Positions 8,146 through 17,590 of a stretch of 64,000 bases of DNA are shown here, in pieces. Each line of letters starts with the position of its first letter. Positions within the stretch are counted from its first letter, which is position 1. The translations under genes were made by a program, and so were the position numbers. Source of the DNA: Acidobacteriaceae bacterium dw_441 (GTDB lineage: Bacteria > Acidobacteriota > Terriglobia > Terriglobales > Acidobacteriaceae); contig JAAVVA010000001.1 of NCBI GenBank assembly GCA_018449715.1, positions 1,984,001 through 2,048,000 on the forward strand, given 5' to 3'. The notes under the pieces are model-generated. The model saw only the letters and a list, made by a program, of their open reading frames with translations, was not told the DNA's origin and did no database searches.

Positions 8146-9069
8146 TCAGGCCCCGCGCTCGGGTTGAAAACAATAGGGATCGCCGTGCGATGCAGCGTAC
8201 CCTTCCACCACCTTCAGAAAGGCCGTCGCCGCGTGCGAAAGGTTCGCCTGCTTGCGATACACCAACCGCAACCTTCGCTCGGTCTGCAGTTCCGGAACCT
8301 CCAGCATCACCAGTGCCCCGCTCGCCAGCTCCGGGGTGGCGGTCAGCCGCGGCACCAGCGCCACACCGTTGCCCATCTCCACGAAGCGCTTGATCGCCTC
8401 CAGCGAAGGCAGTTCCACCCCCATGTTCAGAGGCGTCTTATGCTTCTTGAAGGTCTGGATGACCTTCTGGCGCTGCGGCGAAGGAATGTTATGCGCGATA
8501 AAGTTCTGCGACCCGAGCTGCCGGATCGAGACCTTCCCCACCCCCGCCAGCGGGTGGCGCGGATTGACCACCAGCGCCAGTTCATCCCGATAGACCATGA
8601 TCGACCGTATCTGCAAATCGTCCGGGCGGAACGACAGCACTCCGAACTCGACCGAGTGCATCAGCACCTCGTCGGGAATCCGGCTGGCCAGCGTGCGCTG
8701 AACCGCCAGCTTGATCCTCGGATTCTGCCTGCGAAATTCGTCCAGCAAGGGCAGCAGGTAGAGGCACGTGTACTCGTTCGCCGCAAGGTTCAGACGCCCC
8801 TGGTGCAGCGCCCGCAGATCGGTCAATGCACCCGCGGCTTCGCTGCGCAGATTCAGCATCTTTGCGGCGTACTCGCGCAGCACCTCGCCCGCGTCCGTCA
8901 GGGTTCCGTCCCGCGAAGAACGGTCGAAGAGAACCTCCCCGAGTTCGCTCTCCAGCTTGGCGATTGCCTGACTCACCGCAGGCTGGGTACGATGGAGTCT
9001 GGAGGCTGCGCGTGAAAAGCTACGTTCCTCCGCGACAGCCAGGAATGTCTCCATCTGAACCAGATCCAC
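8146..9069 (-). CDS. LysR-type transcriptional regulator diverging from leuA
   Basis: A 307-residue protein from GTG 9069 with AAAGGGGAG about 5 bases upstream. The N-terminal winged helix-turn-helix is classic LysR (METFLAVAEERSFSRAASRL, TQPAVSQAIAKLE, LFDRSSRDGTLTDAGEVL), followed by a substrate-binding domain from about residue 90. It is divergent from leuA across 111 bases that contain a perfect dyad with T-N11-A (9143-9163), so it probably controls the leu/ilv operon and itself. The effector is not evident; an isopropylmalate-type intermediate is a guess. Confidence 0.88.
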   Translation of the reverse strand: MDLVQMETFLAVAEERSFSRAASRLHRTQPAVSQAIAKLESELGEVLFDRSSRDGTLTDAGEVLREYAAKMLNLRSEAAGALTDLRALHQGRLNLAANEYTCLYLLPLLDEFRRQNPRIKLAVQRTLASRIPDEVLMHSVEFGVLSFRPDDLQIRSIMVYRDELALVVNPRHPLAGVGKVSIRQLGSQNFIAHNIPSPQRQKVIQTFKKHKTPLNMGVELPSLEAIKRFVEMGNGVALVPRLTATPELASGALVMLEVPELQTERRLRLVYRKQANLSHAATAFLKVVEGYAASHGDPYCFQPERGA

Positions 9070-9142
9070 GTTGCTCCCCTTTTTCGGCTAACCTTAGCGG
9101 CCGCGAATGCTTCGATTAGAAGTTTTGATATACGTGCAAACC

Positions 9143-9163
9143 ATCATAAGCCTGCGTTATGAT
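9143..9163. promoter_or_regulatory. LysR operator in the lysR-leuA gap
   Basis: ATCATAA at 9143-9149 and TTATGAT at 9157-9163 are a perfect 7-bp inverted repeat with a 7-base centre and contain the T-N11-A LysR signature (T9147, A9159). The dyad ends 17 bases before the leuA GTG, and its right arm contains TATGAT, a plausible -10 element. Confidence 0.7.
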
Positions 9164-9180
9164 AACGTGCAGGATCGAAA

Positions 9181-10371
9181 GTGACCAGAACTATGCGAAA
9201 TCCGAACCAGATCGTCTTCTTCGATACCACCCTCCGCGACGGGGAGCAGTCCCCCGGATGCACCATGCATCACGACGAAAAGCTGCGCATGGCCCATCAG
9301 CTGCGCGACCTGGGAGTGGATATCCTTGAAGCCGGTTTCGCCATCGCCTCCGAAGGCGACTTTGACGCCGTGCAGGCCATCGCCCGCGAGGTTACCGGAA
9401 CCCGCATCGCCTCGCTCGCCCGCTGCAAGCGCGAGGACATCGACGCCGCCGGCCGCGCCATCCAGCCCGCGCAGTCGAACCGCATCCACGTCTTTCTTGC
9501 CTCCTCCGATCTGCACCTCGAGTACAAGCTCCGCATCTCCCGCGAGCAGGCGCTCGACCAGACGGCTGAGGCGGTCCGGCACGCCCTCACCTACACCGAC
9601 GACGTCGAGTTCTCCACCGAGGACGGAACCCGCACCGATCCCGACTTCCTCGTGAAGATGATCACCGTCGCCGTGCAGGCCGGAGCCACGACCATCAACA
9701 TCCCCGACACCGTCGGCTACACCACCCCCGAAGAATATTCGGCCATCTTCCGCATGGTGCGCGAGCGCGTCCCCGGTATCGAGAACGTCATCTTCTCAAC
9801 GCACTGCCACGACGATCTCGGCATGGCGGTCGCCAACACGCTGGCCGGTATTCAGGGTGGAGCCCGTCAGGTCGAGGTCACCATCAACGGCATCGGCGAG
9901 CGCGCGGGCAACGCCGCTCTCGAAGAGGTCGCCGCAGCGCTCATGGTTCGCCGCGACAAGTTCCCCTACACGAACAACATCAAGATGGAGCAGCTCTACC
10001 CGACCAGCCAGATGCTGGCCGAGTGCATCAGCTTCGGCGCGGCACCCAACAAGGCCATCGTCGGGGCCAATGCCTTCGCGCACGAGTCGGGAATCCATCA
10101 GCATGGGATGCTGGCCAATCCGCTGACCTACGAGATCATGACCCCGGCCTCGGTCGGAGCCGGAGCCACGAACCTCGTGCTGGGCAAGCACTCCGGCCGC
10201 CGCGCTCTGGCCGATCGCCTCGAAAAGCTCGGCCATCCGCTCACGCGCGAGCAGCTCGACGAGGTCTATCACCGCTTCACGGAGCTTGCCGACCGCAAGA
10301 AGTCCATCTACGACCAGGACATCCTCGGGCTGCTGAAGCCCGAGAAGGCCCCCGTCGTAACGGCCAGCTAA
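9181..10371 (+). CDS. leuA: 2-isopropylmalate synthase, short form without regulatory domain
   Basis: A 396-residue DRE-TIM enzyme condensing acetyl-CoA with 2-oxoisovalerate, the first step of leucine synthesis. FFDTTLRDGEQSPG (residues 13-26) carries the metal and catalytic residues, H208-C-H210-D-D is the metal site, and INGIGERAGNAALEEV follows. The chain ends just after SIYDQDILGLL, where E. coli LeuA (about 523 aa) continues into its roughly 130-residue leucine-binding domain. GTG 9181 has AGGA 6 bases upstream; ATG 9193 is the alternative. It is the first gene of the long leu/ilv operon. A homocitrate- or citramalate-synthase activity is possible, but leuB, leuC and leuD directly follow. 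Confidence 0.88.
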   Translation: MTRTMRNPNQIVFFDTTLRDGEQSPGCTMHHDEKLRMAHQLRDLGVDILEAGFAIASEGDFDAVQAIAREVTGTRIASLARCKREDIDAAGRAIQPAQSNRIHVFLASSDLHLEYKLRISREQALDQTAEAVRHALTYTDDVEFSTEDGTRTDPDFLVKMITVAVQAGATTINIPDTVGYTTPEEYSAIFRMVRERVPGIENVIFSTHCHDDLGMAVANTLAGIQGGARQVEVTINGIGERAGNAALEEVAAALMVRRDKFPYTNNIKMEQLYPTSQMLAECISFGAAPNKAIVGANAFAHESGIHQHGMLANPLTYEIMTPASVGAGATNLVLGKHSGRRALADRLEKLGHPLTREQLDEVYHRFTELADRKKSIYDQDILGLLKPEKAPVVTAS

Positions 10372-10441
10372 GCGGCCCGCAGCCATCGGCAATCACGAAA
10401 GCAGGGCGAAGCCCTCACTACCTCATTAAGAAGGAAAGCGA

Positions 10442-11548
10442 ATGCGTCTCAAAGTTGCAGTCCTCGCCGGTGACGGCATCGGCCCAGAAGTTACACGGGA
10501 AGCCACCAACATCCTCCGCGCCGTCGCGGAACTGGGCGGCCACGACTTCACCTTCGTCGAAGGACTCATCGGCGGCGTGGCCATCACCGAGACCGGCACT
10601 CCCCTTCCCACTGCGACCGTCGACGCCTCGCTCGACTCCGACGCCGTCCTGCTCGGCGCGGTCGGCGATAACAAGTTCAACTCGCTGACGCCCGACAAGC
10701 GCCCCGAGGCCGGTCTGCTGCAGATTCGCCAGGCGCTCGGCGGCTTCGCGAACCTTCGTCCCTCCGTCGGCTATAAGGCGCTCTCCGCAAGCTCGCCCCT
10801 GCGTCCCGAGGTCACCGAAGGCGTCGATATCCTCTTCGTCCGCGAGCTTCTCGGCGGCCTCTACTTCGGCGCGCCGCGCTGGTGGAACAAGGAGAGCAAC
10901 GAGGCCATCAACACGATGCGCTACACCCGCGACGAGGTCGTCCGCGTGGCCCGCGTGGCCTTCGAGCTTGCATCGAAGCGCCGCAAGAAGGTCACCTCGG
11001 TCGACAAGGCCAACGTGCTCGAGGTCTCGCAGCTCTGGCGCGCCACCGTCACCGAGATCGCCAAAGACTACCCCGACGTCACGCTCGAGCATCAGCTAGT
11101 CGATTCGATGGCTATGCACATCATGAACGTGCCGCGTAACTTCGACGTCGTGCTCACAGAGAACCTCTTCGGCGACATCCTCTCTGACGAGGCGGGCGTC
11201 ATTACCGGCTCGCTCGGCATGCTGCCCTCGGCCACCGTCGGCGGCGCGGTCAATCTCTACGAGCCCGTCCACGGCTCCGCCCCTGACATCGCCGGAACCG
11301 GCAAGGCGAACCCCCTCGGCGCGATCCTTACCGCCGCGATGGTCCTTCGCCACTCCGCCGGTCTCGAGCAGGACGCGCGCGCCGTCGAGCAGGCCGTCTT
11401 CAAGGTTCTCGAAGCCGGGTATCGCACCGCCGACATCGCTCGCGGAGGCGAGAACATCCAGCTTGTCTCGACGCAGGAGATGGGCAAGCACGTCCACCAG
11501 GCGCTGGCCGAATCCATCGACCGCCGCCAGGCCCTGCACGCCGTATAG
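10442..11548 (+). CDS. leuB: 3-isopropylmalate dehydrogenase
   Basis: A 368-residue NAD-dependent decarboxylating dehydrogenase for the third step of leucine synthesis. It starts MRLKVAVLAGDGIGPEVT and has FVRELLGGLYFG (substrate arginine and tyrosine region), the metal-binding NLFGDILSDEAG and the cofactor-binding EPVHGSAPDIAGTGKANP. AAGGAAAGCGA precedes the ATG. Length is normal for the family (about 355-370). It lies 70 bases after leuA, and the next small gene begins two bases after its stop. Confidence 0.96.
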   Translation: MRLKVAVLAGDGIGPEVTREATNILRAVAELGGHDFTFVEGLIGGVAITETGTPLPTATVDASLDSDAVLLGAVGDNKFNSLTPDKRPEAGLLQIRQALGGFANLRPSVGYKALSASSPLRPEVTEGVDILFVRELLGGLYFGAPRWWNKESNEAINTMRYTRDEVVRVARVAFELASKRRKKVTSVDKANVLEVSQLWRATVTEIAKDYPDVTLEHQLVDSMAMHIMNVPRNFDVVLTENLFGDILSDEAGVITGSLGMLPSATVGGAVNLYEPVHGSAPDIAGTGKANPLGAILTAAMVLRHSAGLEQDARAVEQAVFKVLEAGYRTADIARGGENIQLVSTQEMGKHVHQALAESIDRRQALHAV

Positions 11549-11550
11549 CG

Positions 11551-11733
11551 ATGAACAACTGGATCGTGAAGCTCGTCCTGATGAACTGCGCCGTGGTCGT
11601 GGCACTGTATTACCGCTGGTCCCACGGCGCACCCATCGTCACCCTGGCAATCTTCGGAGTGATCCTGCTGCTCCTGATCAACGTGCTCGTACCACTGACA
11701 CGGAAGAAACCTTCGCCCACGAAGTCGAAGTAA
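11551..11733 (+). CDS. small two-span membrane protein in the leu operon
   Basis: A 60-residue protein (MNNWIVKLVLMNCAVV...) with two hydrophobic segments (about residues 4-20 and 27-49) and a basic tail RKKPSPTKSK. Its ATG lies two bases after the leuB stop and has no clear Shine-Dalgarno, so translation is probably coupled to leuB. Family is not recognised. The tight spacing and membrane-like composition argue that it is real. A topology with the lysine tail in the cytoplasm is likely. Confidence 0.6.
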   Translation: MNNWIVKLVLMNCAVVVALYYRWSHGAPIVTLAIFGVILLLLINVLVPLTRKKPSPTKSK

Positions 11734-11744
11734 AAAACAATTTC

Positions 11745-12458
11745 ATGCGCTGTCTCCGCCAATTCGCTGCCGCCGCACTGCTCCTGACCACAGTACCCGG
11801 CGTGCGCGCGCAGATTCACCTGAAGCAGAACAAGCCGCAGGTCGAAGACCTTTCGTGGATGTGGCAGTACACACAGCCGGGTCCTGGCAGCCGCGAAAAC
11901 CAACTGCTCTGGGACGCGCGCTTCAAGCCCTTTGTCGAGACCCATCTCAAAGCACGGCAGACCTTCTGGGGGAAGAACAAGCCTCTCAGCGAGGTCGTCA
12001 TGGAGTTTCTGGGCGTTCCCGGCGAGGTCATCGGCGACGACAACCGTTACCTCAACGCCAACGGCTGCGTCCCCCATTTTTGTCTGGACCGTGGCCTGCT
12101 CTGGGTAGACCTCGGTCATCCTCACCCTCTTGTTGCCTTCGCCGCCATCGACTGGATCAGCGACAACAAGGCCACCGATCAGAGCGGAGCCGCCTACACC
12201 CTGTGGCTCTTCTCCAACCGCTCGATCGACCCCACACACATTCCTCCTGCGCTGGTCCGCAGCATCACCCGCTGGACCTCGCATCCCTCTTCGGGCAGCA
12301 CAGAGCTTCAAAACATCACGCGCGTCTTCCTTGTCGATCCCGACGGTACACCGCATCCGGTTGCCCCCGACGCAATCGGAGCGCATAACGAACTTCCAGC
12401 GGAGACAGCCCCCGCAACCGGAACCGATCCGAGCACAACACCAAAGGCACACTCATGA
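11745..12458 (+). CDS. secreted protein of unknown function in the leu operon
   Basis: A 237-residue protein with a signal peptide ([22 protein letters not shown]) and no recognised family. The mature part is rich in tryptophan and histidine ([61 protein letters not shown]) and holds two cysteines close together (GCVPHFC), then a Thr/Ala/Pro-rich tail. Its stop overlaps the leuC start (ATGA), so it is translated in series with the leucine genes although it appears to be exported. The ATG at 11745 has only a weak ribosome site. Confidence 0.7.
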   Translation: MRCLRQFAAAALLLTTVPGVRAQIHLKQNKPQVEDLSWMWQYTQPGPGSRENQLLWDARFKPFVETHLKARQTFWGKNKPLSEVVMEFLGVPGEVIGDDNRYLNANGCVPHFCLDRGLLWVDLGHPHPLVAFAAIDWISDNKATDQSGAAYTLWLFSNRSIDPTHIPPALVRSITRWTSHPSSGSTELQNITRVFLVDPDGTPHPVAPDAIGAHNELPAETAPATGTDPSTTPKAHS

Positions 12459-13891
12459 GCACAGCACCAAAGACGTTGTTCGAAAAAGTATGGGAGCAGC
12501 ACGTTGTCGTCGAGCCCGCAGGCGAGCCGACGATCCTCTACATCGACCTGCACCTCGTCCACGAGGTCACCAGCCCGCAGGCCTTCGACGGCCTCCGCCT
12601 GGCGGGCCGCAAGATCCATCGCCCCGACCGCCACATCACCACCGTGGACCACAACGTCCCCACGACCAGCGCCTATGACCGCCTCCACATCGTCGACCAG
12701 ATTTCGGCGGCGCAGGTCAACGCCCTCCGCAAGAACTGCGCCGAGTTCGGCGTCGAGTTCTTCGACGTGCAGGACGCCTCGCAGGGCATCGTCCACATGA
12801 TCGGGCCCGAGCTTGGAGCGACCAAGCCCGGCATGACCATCGTCTGCGGCGACTCGCACACCTCCACCCACGGAGCCTTCGGCGCTCTTGCCTTCGGCAT
12901 CGGCACCAGCGAGGTCGAGCACGTCATGGCCACCCAGACCCTACCGCAGTCGAAGCCCAGGACCTTCCGCATCACCGTCGATGGCGAGCTTCCCTTCGGC
13001 GTCACCGCCAAGGACATCATCCTCGACATCATCGGCAAAATCGGCACCGACGGCGCCACCGGTTACGCGGTCGAATACGCCGGCTCGGCCATCCGCTCGC
13101 TCTCGATGGAAGGCCGCATGACCATCTGCAACATGAGCATCGAGGCCGGAGCCCGCGCCGGAATGATCGCCCCCGACGAGACCACCTTCGCCTACCTGAT
13201 GGGCCGCCGCTTCTCGCCCACCGGCAAGGCGTGGGACGAGGCCATCGCGCACTGGAAGACCCTTCCCACCGACGAGGGAGCCGTCTTCGACCGCGAGCTG
13301 CACATCGATGCCGCGACGCTGGCCCCCGCCGTCACCTGGGGAACCTCGCCCGGCATGCACGCCACCATCGACGGCACCGTTCCCTTGCTCGCCGACGCGA
13401 AGACCGAGGCCGACCGCAAGAGCTTCGAGCGCGCCTATGAGTACATGGACCTCAAGCCCGGCACCCCGATGGAGCAGATCGCGATCAACACCGTCTTCCT
13501 CGGCTCCTGCACCAACGGCCGCATCGAAGACCTCCGCGCCGCGGCAAAGGTCATCAAGGGCCACCACATCGCCGCGAAGGTTCGCGCGATGGTCGTCCCC
13601 GGCTCGCAGGCCGTGAAGCGTCAGGCCGAAGCAGAGGGCCTCGACGAGATCTTCAAGACCGCAGGCTTCGAGTGGCGCGAGCCCGGCTGCTCGATGTGCC
13701 TCGGCATGAACCCCGACATTCTCCAGCCCGGCGAGCGTTGCGCGTCTACATCCAATCGAAACTTCGAGGGTAGACAAGGCCGCGGCGGACGCACGCACCT
13801 CGTCTCGCCCGAGATGGCCGCAGCCGCAGCCATCACCGGACACTTCACCGACATCCGCAAGTGGAAGCAGCAGGAAGGAGAGCAGCGCTAA
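12455..13891 (+). CDS. leuC: 3-isopropylmalate dehydratase large subunit
   Basis: A 478-residue aconitase-family subunit that isomerises 2- to 3-isopropylmalate with LeuD. The three [4Fe-4S] cysteines are visible: C352 in GSCTNGR, and C412 and C415 in [12 protein letters not shown]. Other signatures are [34 protein letters not shown] and [19 protein letters not shown]. The start overlaps the previous stop (ATGA), and the stop overlaps the leuD start (TAATG), indicating translational coupling. Length matches the bacterial LeuC family (about 466-480). Confidence 0.97.
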   Translation: MSTAPKTLFEKVWEQHVVVEPAGEPTILYIDLHLVHEVTSPQAFDGLRLAGRKIHRPDRHITTVDHNVPTTSAYDRLHIVDQISAAQVNALRKNCAEFGVEFFDVQDASQGIVHMIGPELGATKPGMTIVCGDSHTSTHGAFGALAFGIGTSEVEHVMATQTLPQSKPRTFRITVDGELPFGVTAKDIILDIIGKIGTDGATGYAVEYAGSAIRSLSMEGRMTICNMSIEAGARAGMIAPDETTFAYLMGRRFSPTGKAWDEAIAHWKTLPTDEGAVFDRELHIDAATLAPAVTWGTSPGMHATIDGTVPLLADAKTEADRKSFERAYEYMDLKPGTPMEQIAINTVFLGSCTNGRIEDLRAAAKVIKGHHIAAKVRAMVVPGSQAVKRQAEAEGLDEIFKTAGFEWREPGCSMCLGMNPDILQPGERCASTSNRNFEGRQGRGGRTHLVSPEMAAAAAITGHFTDIRKWKQQEGEQR

Positions 13892-14520
13892 TGGAACCCA
13901 TCAACATCCTCACCTCGAAGGCCGTGCCGCTGCCGTTCCCGAACATCGACACCGACCAGATCATCCCGAAGCAGTTCCTCAAGCGCATCGAGCGCACCGG
14001 CTACGGCGAGTTCCTCTTCTTCGACTGGCGCTACGATGTCGACACCCCCGACATCGTCAAGGAGCGGCCCGACTTCGTGCTCAACAAGCCCGAGTACAAG
14101 GGCGCGCAGATCCTCATCGCCGAGAAGAACTTCGGCTGCGGCAGCTCGCGCGAGCACGCCGCCTGGGCCATCAACCAGTACGGTTTCCGCGCCGTCATCG
14201 CCCCCACCTTCGCCGACATCTTCTTCTCGAACGCGGGCAAGAACGGCATCATCCTCGTCCGCCTCTCCGAAGAGGACGTGCAGACGCTGCTCGAGCGCTC
14301 GACGAAGAACCCCGATCACGAGCTGACCATCAACCTCGAAGCCCAGACCGTCACCGACGAAGAAGGCTTCCACGCCACCTTCGAGATCGACCCCTTCCGC
14401 AAATATTGCCTGCTGAACGGACTCGACGATATCGGCCTCACCCTGCGCCACAAGGACGATCTCGACAAGTTCGAGCAGAAGCACGACAAGGATGTTTGGA
14501 CCGCGCCGAAGGCCAGCTAA
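13891..14520 (+). CDS. leuD: 3-isopropylmalate dehydratase small subunit
   Basis: A 209-residue swivel-domain partner of LeuC. Motifs: VPLPFPNIDTDQIIPKQFLK near the N-terminus and FGCGSSREHAAWAINQYGFRAVIAPTFADIF in the middle. AGGAAGGAGAG precedes the ATG. It overlaps leuC by one base. Length is normal. Confidence 0.97.
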   Translation: MEPINILTSKAVPLPFPNIDTDQIIPKQFLKRIERTGYGEFLFFDWRYDVDTPDIVKERPDFVLNKPEYKGAQILIAEKNFGCGSSREHAAWAINQYGFRAVIAPTFADIFFSNAGKNGIILVRLSEEDVQTLLERSTKNPDHELTINLEAQTVTDEEGFHATFEIDPFRKYCLLNGLDDIGLTLRHKDDLDKFEQKHDKDVWTAPKAS

Positions 14521-14538
14521 GCAACACCTGAATACACC

Positions 14539-15801
14539 ATGACGAAGACCGTCCAACTCGATCGCCGCACCCTGCTGAAGGGAGCGCTGTGCCTCGCAGG
14601 CACAGCGCTCTCCACACAGCAAGGCTTCGCCTCGTTCCTTGAGGCCGACGGCATCGGCTCTCCCCTCGCCGCACGCCGCGAGGGAGAGATGGACATCCAC
14701 CACATCGACACCGGACGCGGCAACAGCACGCTCGTCGTCGCTCCCGACGGCACCACCCTCATGATCGACGCGGGCGCAGGCACCGGCCCTGCCGGAACCA
14801 TGTCCGCAGCTCGCCCCGACGAAAGCCGCCGCCCCGGTGAGTGGCAGGCCCGCTACGCCCTGCGCCACTCCGGCAGCACGGCACTCGATTACATGGTCGT
14901 CACGCACCTCCACACCGACCACCTCGGCGACGTCAACGACCGCACACCTCTCGCGCACGACGGCACCTATCGCCTCACCGGAGTCAGCGACGTCGATGCG
15001 CTGATGCCCATCGGCACCCTGATCGACCGCGCCTGGCCCGACTACGGCAACACCCTGCCGCCCTCCGCGCCGTATCTCACGAACTACCTCGGCTATCTCA
15101 AGAGCCGCGCCGCTGCAGGCCGCACGGTGCAGAAGGCCGACGTCGGCTCCGACCAGCAGCTTGCTCTCAAGAAGCACGCCACGCAGTACCCCACATTCAA
15201 GAGCCGCATCCTCGCCGCCAGCGGCGTCGTGTGGACAGGCCAGGGCCACGAGACGCAGCGCATCGTCCCTGAGAATCCTCCGTTCAAGGCCTACGAGAAC
15301 GTCTACTCCATCGGCCTGCGTCTCAGCTACGGACGCTTCAGCTACTACGCCGGGGGCGATCTCTCCGCCGACACCTCCGACGGCCGATACCCTTGGATGG
15401 ACACCGAATCCCCTGTCGCCCGCGTCGCCGGACGCACCGAGGTCGCCGCCGCCAATCATCACGGCTACTTCGACGCCTGCGGTCCTGAGTTCGTCCGCGA
15501 CCTCGACGCGCAGGTCTACATCATCCAGTCGTGGGACATCGGCCACCCCGGCCCCGCGCAGATGCAACGCATGATGGGCGCATGGCAGAACAAGGCCACC
15601 CGCGACGTCTTCGCCACCGGACTTCACCCGCAGAACGCGCTGATGAACCGCCGCTTCTCCGGGCAGCTCAAATCGCAGCAGGGACACGTCGTTGTCCGGG
15701 TCGCTCCCGGCGGCGACAGCTACCGCATCTTCGTTCTCGACAGCAGCGACGAACGCAACTTAATTACAGGAACCTTCGGCCCTTATCGCTCACGCGGATA
15801 G
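14539..15801 (+). CDS. Tat-exported metallo-beta-lactamase-fold hydrolase
   Basis: A 420-residue protein. The N-terminus has a twin-arginine signal (D8-R-R-T-L-L-K then a hydrophobic stretch to about residue 31). The metal motif T122-H-L-H-T-D-H128-LGD is intact, preceded by TTLMIDAGAG as in the ComEC/Rec2-like MBL group, and a later NHHGYFD, SWDIGHPG and TGLHPQN region supplies further histidines. The likely site of action is the periplasm, folded with metal before export. Substrate is unknown. It lies 18 bases after leuD and upstream of ilvD, inside an otherwise cytoplasmic pathway operon. Confidence 0.8.
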   Translation: MTKTVQLDRRTLLKGALCLAGTALSTQQGFASFLEADGIGSPLAARREGEMDIHHIDTGRGNSTLVVAPDGTTLMIDAGAGTGPAGTMSAARPDESRRPGEWQARYALRHSGSTALDYMVVTHLHTDHLGDVNDRTPLAHDGTYRLTGVSDVDALMPIGTLIDRAWPDYGNTLPPSAPYLTNYLGYLKSRAAAGRTVQKADVGSDQQLALKKHATQYPTFKSRILAASGVVWTGQGHETQRIVPENPPFKAYENVYSIGLRLSYGRFSYYAGGDLSADTSDGRYPWMDTESPVARVAGRTEVAAANHHGYFDACGPEFVRDLDAQVYIIQSWDIGHPGPAQMQRMMGAWQNKATRDVFATGLHPQNALMNRRFSGQLKSQQGHVVVRVAPGGDSYRIFVLDSSDERNLITGTFGPYRSRG

Positions 15802-15810
15802 AGGCCACCG

Positions 15811-15866
15811 AAACAGGCAACGCACTTCAAGCAAAGAGAAACAAGCAACGTACTTCAAGAAAAGAT
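15811..15866. repeat. tandem 28-base direct repeat upstream of ilvD
   Basis: Units 15811-15838 and 15839-15866 match at 24 of 28 bases. Each has the pattern AAACA(G/A)GCAACG(C/T)ACTTCAAG. The repeat ends ten bases before the ilvD ATG. Confidence 0.75.
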
Positions 15867-15875
15867 AAGGACGAG

Positions 15876-17579
15876 ATGAGCCAGACACCGATCGATCCCG
15901 CGAAGAAGAACTCCATAGTCGTCACCGAAGGCCCCAGCCGCGCCGCCGCCCGCAGCTACCTGCGCGGCGTCGGTTTCAGCAAAGAGGACCTGCACAAGCC
16001 CATCATCGGCATCGCCAACACCTGGACCGAGATCGGCCCCTGCAACTTCCACCTCCGCCAGGTCGCCGAGGCCGTCAAGCAGGGCGTGCGTGAGGCAGGC
16101 GGCACCCCCATGGAGTTCAACACCGTCACCATCTCCGACGGCATCACGATGGGCACCGAAGGCATGAAGGCCTCGCTGATTTCCAGAGAAGTCATAGCGG
16201 ATTCCATAGAACTGGTCGCACGCGGCAACTCCTTCGACGGCATCGTCTGCATCGCAGGCTGCGACAAGAACATGCCCGCCGCCATCATGGCTCTGGGCCG
16301 CCTCGACATCCCCGGCATCATGCTCTACGGCGGCTCCATCGCCCCCGGCCACCTGCCCCAGCCCGACGGCACCACCAAGGACATCACCATCCTCAACGTC
16401 TTCGAGGCCATCGGCTCGCACGCCGCCGGCACCATCACCGACGACCAGCTCGAAGCCGTCGAAGCCGCGGCCTGCCCCGGCCCCGGCGCCTGCGGCGGCC
16501 AGTTCACCGCCAACACGATGGCGATGGCCGGTGAGTTCCTCGGCATCTCCCCCATCGAGATCACTGGCGTCCCCGCCATGTCGCCCGAGAAGGCCCGCGC
16601 CTCCCGCGAGGCCGGTCGCATCGTCATGGAGCTGGCCCGCAAGGGCGTCCGCCCCTCGCAGATCATCACCCGCACGGCCATCGAGAACGCCTACGCCGCA
16701 GCCTGCGCCTCCGGCGGCAGCACCAACGCCGTGCTGCACCTTCTCGCCATCGCCCGCGAGTTCAACATCCCCTTCACCATCGACGACTTCAACGCCATCA
16801 GCGACCGCACGCCGCACATCTGCGACCTCTCGCCGGGCGGCAAGTACGCCGCGAAGGACTACCAGGACGCAGGCGGCTCCCGCGTGCTGGCCAAGCGCCT
16901 GATCGACGCCGGTCTGATCGACGGCAACCAGCCCACTGTCACCGGCAAGACGCTCGCCGAAGAGGCCACGCACGCCGTCGAAACACCCGGCCAGGTCGTC
17001 ATCTACCCGATCGACAAGCCTCTCAAGCCGACGGGCGGACTCGTCATCCTCAAGGGCAACCTCGCGCCTGATGGCTGCGTGGTCAAGGTCGCGGGCCACG
17101 AGCGCGTGCTGCACACCGGCCCCGCCCGCGTCTTCGACTCCGAGGACGCCTGCTTCGCCGCCGTCGAGGCCGGAAAGATCCAGCCCAACGACGTCTGCGT
17201 CATCCGCTACGAAGGCCCGAAGGGCGGCCCCGGCATGCGCGAGATGCTCGCCGTCACCGCCGCCATCAAGGGCATCCCCGAGCTTTCCGAAACGGTCGCG
17301 CTTCTCACCGACGGACGCTTCTCGGGCGCGACCCGCGGCCTGATGGTCGGCCACGTCGCCCCCGAAGCCTACCTCGGAGGCCCCATCGCCGCCGTCCACG
17401 AGGGCGACAAGATCACCTTCGACATCAAGAACCGCGAGCTTCGCCTTGAGCTTCCTGAAGAGGAGATCGTCCGCCGCCTGAAAGACGTCAAGCAGCCCGA
17501 GCCCCGCTACAAGCGCGGAGTCTTCGCCAAGTACACCAACACGGTAAGCAGCGCCAGCGAAGGCGCTGTGACGACCTAG
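15876..17579 (+). CDS. ilvD: dihydroxy-acid dehydratase
   Basis: A 567-residue Fe-S enzyme that dehydrates 2,3-dihydroxy-isovalerate and its homologue in valine and isoleucine synthesis. Cluster cysteines are visible in GPCNFHL (C56), CIAGCDKNMPA (C129) and PGACGGQFTANTM (C206). Further motifs are GGSTNAVLHLLAIA and the C-terminal TDGRFSGATRGLMVGHVAPEA. AAGGA lies 6 bases before the ATG. Spacing to ilvB is 113 bases and holds a hairpin. Confidence 0.96.
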   Translation: MSQTPIDPAKKNSIVVTEGPSRAAARSYLRGVGFSKEDLHKPIIGIANTWTEIGPCNFHLRQVAEAVKQGVREAGGTPMEFNTVTISDGITMGTEGMKASLISREVIADSIELVARGNSFDGIVCIAGCDKNMPAAIMALGRLDIPGIMLYGGSIAPGHLPQPDGTTKDITILNVFEAIGSHAAGTITDDQLEAVEAAACPGPGACGGQFTANTMAMAGEFLGISPIEITGVPAMSPEKARASREAGRIVMELARKGVRPSQIITRTAIENAYAAACASGGSTNAVLHLLAIAREFNIPFTIDDFNAISDRTPHICDLSPGGKYAAKDYQDAGGSRVLAKRLIDAGLIDGNQPTVTGKTLAEEATHAVETPGQVVIYPIDKPLKPTGGLVILKGNLAPDGCVVKVAGHERVLHTGPARVFDSEDACFAAVEAGKIQPNDVCVIRYEGPKGGPGMREMLAVTAAIKGIPELSETVALLTDGRFSGATRGLMVGHVAPEAYLGGPIAAVHEGDKITFDIKNRELRLELPEEEIVRRLKDVKQPEPRYKRGVFAKYTNTVSSASEGAVTT

Positions 17580-17590
17580 TTCAGCAAGAC

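Noticed and set aside
10372..10441. Frameshifted remainder of the LeuA regulatory domain
   Set aside because: The gap is only 70 bases and leuB follows with its own ribosome site. No regulatory-domain residues are seen in any frame, so LeuA is short rather than frameshifted.
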